Origin: Polaromonas sp.
Lineage (GTDB): Bacteria > Pseudomonadota > Gammaproteobacteria > Burkholderiales > Burkholderiaceae_C
Length of the DNA stretch: 7,317 nucleotides
Reading direction: 5' to 3'
NCBI GenBank assembly: GCA_025362825.1
Contig: JANYFF010000073.1
Location: forward strand, 1 to 7,317
Shown here in pieces: positions 7,001-7,317 of the stretch (the stretch's first letter is position 1; each line of letters opens with the position of its first letter). The notes below the pieces were generated by a model. It searched no databases and was not told the origin of the DNA. It was given only the letters and a program-made list of their open reading frames with translations. The position numbers and the translations under genes were made by a program.

Positions 7001-7317
7001 GCCAAAAACCTGGATATGCTCGCCGCCGCGGCTTTTGAGCAGATCAACCATGTATTTGAAGTATTCGACATGCCCGCCCTGGTAGGAGCTGATGGCAATG
7101 CCCTGCGCGTCTTCCTGCAGGGCGGCGGTGACGACCTCATCTACGCTGCGGTTGTGCCCCAGATGGATCACCTCTGCGCCCATGCCCTGCAATATGCGTC
7201 GCATGATGTTGATGGCCGCGTCATGCCCGTCGAATAATGAGGCCGCCGTTACAAAGCGGACCTTGTGCGTGGGTCGGTAGCTGGCAAGCGCTTTGTATTC
7301 TGCAGATAGATCGGTCA
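4025..7317 (-). CDS. icmF: Fused isobutyryl-CoA mutase with G-protein chaperone domain (IcmF)
   Basis: The frame is open to the window edge, where the minus strand begins 'tg acc gat' (TDLSAEYK...). If base 7318 completes ATG, the protein is 1097 residues and 4025-7318 is an exact codon multiple. The N-terminal cobalamin-binding domain (about 19-150) carries FDGHDAA with His32 as lower cobalt ligand, SSYQGG (77-82) and a Gly run (106-110). A MeaB-like GTPase (about 200-415) follows with Walker A GITGTGGAGKSS (209-220), DPSRRKSGG (245-253), ETSGIGQGD (310-318) and NKFD (357-360). The C-terminal radical mutase barrel (about 525-1097) includes SGRSLHAQ (871-878). Phe602 (MFAGEG) and Gln746 (GQNT) stand where methylmalonyl-CoA mutases have Tyr and Arg, indicating isobutyryl-CoA/butyryl-CoA isomerisation with adenosylcobalamin. 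The GTPase domain is known to guard cofactor loading. The enzyme links valine and short-chain fatty-acid metabolism in the cytoplasm. Databases may label such proteins methylmalonyl-CoA mutase. The promoter lies outside the window. Confidence 0.96.
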   Translation of the reverse strand, partial: TDLSAEYKALASYRPTHKVRFVTAASLFDGHDAAINIMRRILQGMGAEVIHLGHNRSVDEVVTAALQEDAQGIAISSYQGGHVEYFKYMVDLLKSRGGEHIQVFGGGGGVIVPPEIRELHAYGVTRIYSPEDGQKMGLAGMIGEMVMRCDRDLTPFAPSAVEAIEGHGEMNWRALAQLITALENDKANAALVQQIRAQAAIKKIPVLGITGTGGAGKSSLTDELIRRLRLDQNDNLRVAVISIDPSRRKSGGALLGDRIRMNAINPWSAGSRVFMRSLATREFGSEISKALPDVIAACKCAGFDLIVVETSGIGQGDAAIVPHVDVPMYVMTPEFGAASQLEKIDMLDFAEFIAINKFDRKGSLDALRDVAKQVQRNKEAWTTPTEKMPVFGTMAARFNDDGVTALYQALKPRLAALGLLLTGGTLPVVNVRHSTNQTPVVPAARTRYLAEISDTVRGYKKRAQAQSRLAREIQQLQASAAMLKIDKPERAPAAEAALDLAGHRKARMDGDARALLAQWPDMQRAYAGDEYVVKIRDKEIRTALTTKSLSGTTIRKVALPQYEDHGEILKWLMLDNVPGSYPYTAGTFAFKREGEDPTRMFAGEGDPFRTNTRFKLLSEGMAAKRLSTAFDSVTLYGNDPGVRPDIYGKVGNSGVSIATLDDMKVLYDGFDLCNPSTSVSMTINGPAPSILAMFMNTAIDQNLDKFKNDNGRDPTATETAKIREWVQENVRGTVQADILKEDQGQNTCIFSTEFSLKVMGDIAQYFVHNKVRNFYSVSISGYHIAEAGANPISQLAFTLSNGFTFVEAYLARGMHIDDFAPNLSFFFSNGMDPEYTVMGRVARRIWAVAMKEKYGANERSQKLKYHIQTSGRSLHAQEIQFNDIRTTLQALIAIYDNCNSLHTNAFDEAITTPTEESVRRAMAIQLIINREWGLAKNEYPSQGAFIIQELTELLEEAVLLEFERIAERGGVLGAMETGYQRGRIQDESMHYEMLKHTGELPIIGVNTFRNPHGDAVQDKLELARSTDEEKQSQLRRLAEFHALHASESPAMLKRLQQSVIENLNVFEVLMDAVRVCSLGQITNALFEVGGQYRRNM

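Overview
The window looks like chromosomal DNA from a GC-rich betaproteobacterium, most likely order Burkholderiales and plausibly Comamonadaceae (Rhodoferax/Polaromonas-like). The main reason is the large gene at the right end, which reads like the fused isobutyryl-CoA mutases of that order. This placement is from memory of family sequences, not from a search. I see no insertion sequence, phage gene, CRISPR array, tRNA or rRNA.

Layout, left to right. Positions 1-240 (+) hold the C-terminal end of a collagen-like Gly-X-Thr repeat protein whose start lies outside the window. A minus-strand terminator (290-329) follows, then a convergent minus-strand gene (387-2597) for an exported FecR-like/DUF6600-type protein with a Trp-rich module and a long disordered Pro/Ala/Gln tail. 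A stretch of about 600 bases (2598-3193) has no convincing gene. A 54-residue, very basic small protein (3194-3358, +) follows with its own ribosome binding site. A hairpin with an A-run on one side and a T-run on the other (3387-3419) can terminate both this gene and the operon converging on it.

The right half is a minus-strand two-gene unit. The first gene, icmF, covers essentially all of 4025-7317; only the first base of its probable start codon is missing. It encodes a cobalamin-binding domain, a MeaB-like GTPase chaperone and a radical mutase domain in one chain. The second, a type I RNase H-like protein (3495-4028), starts with GTG overlapping the icmF stop by 4 nt, so the two are probably co-transcribed and translationally coupled.

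Functionally, icmF is metabolic (isobutyryl-CoA/butyryl-CoA interconversion, linking valine and fatty-acid metabolism), and the RNase H-like protein would act on RNA in RNA-DNA hybrids. The collagen-like and DUF6600-type proteins are probably surface or envelope proteins. No single pathway joins the whole window. The least explained items are the 54-residue basic protein, the mutase/RNase H coupling, and the collagen-like and Trp-rich/disordered envelope proteins lying side by side.
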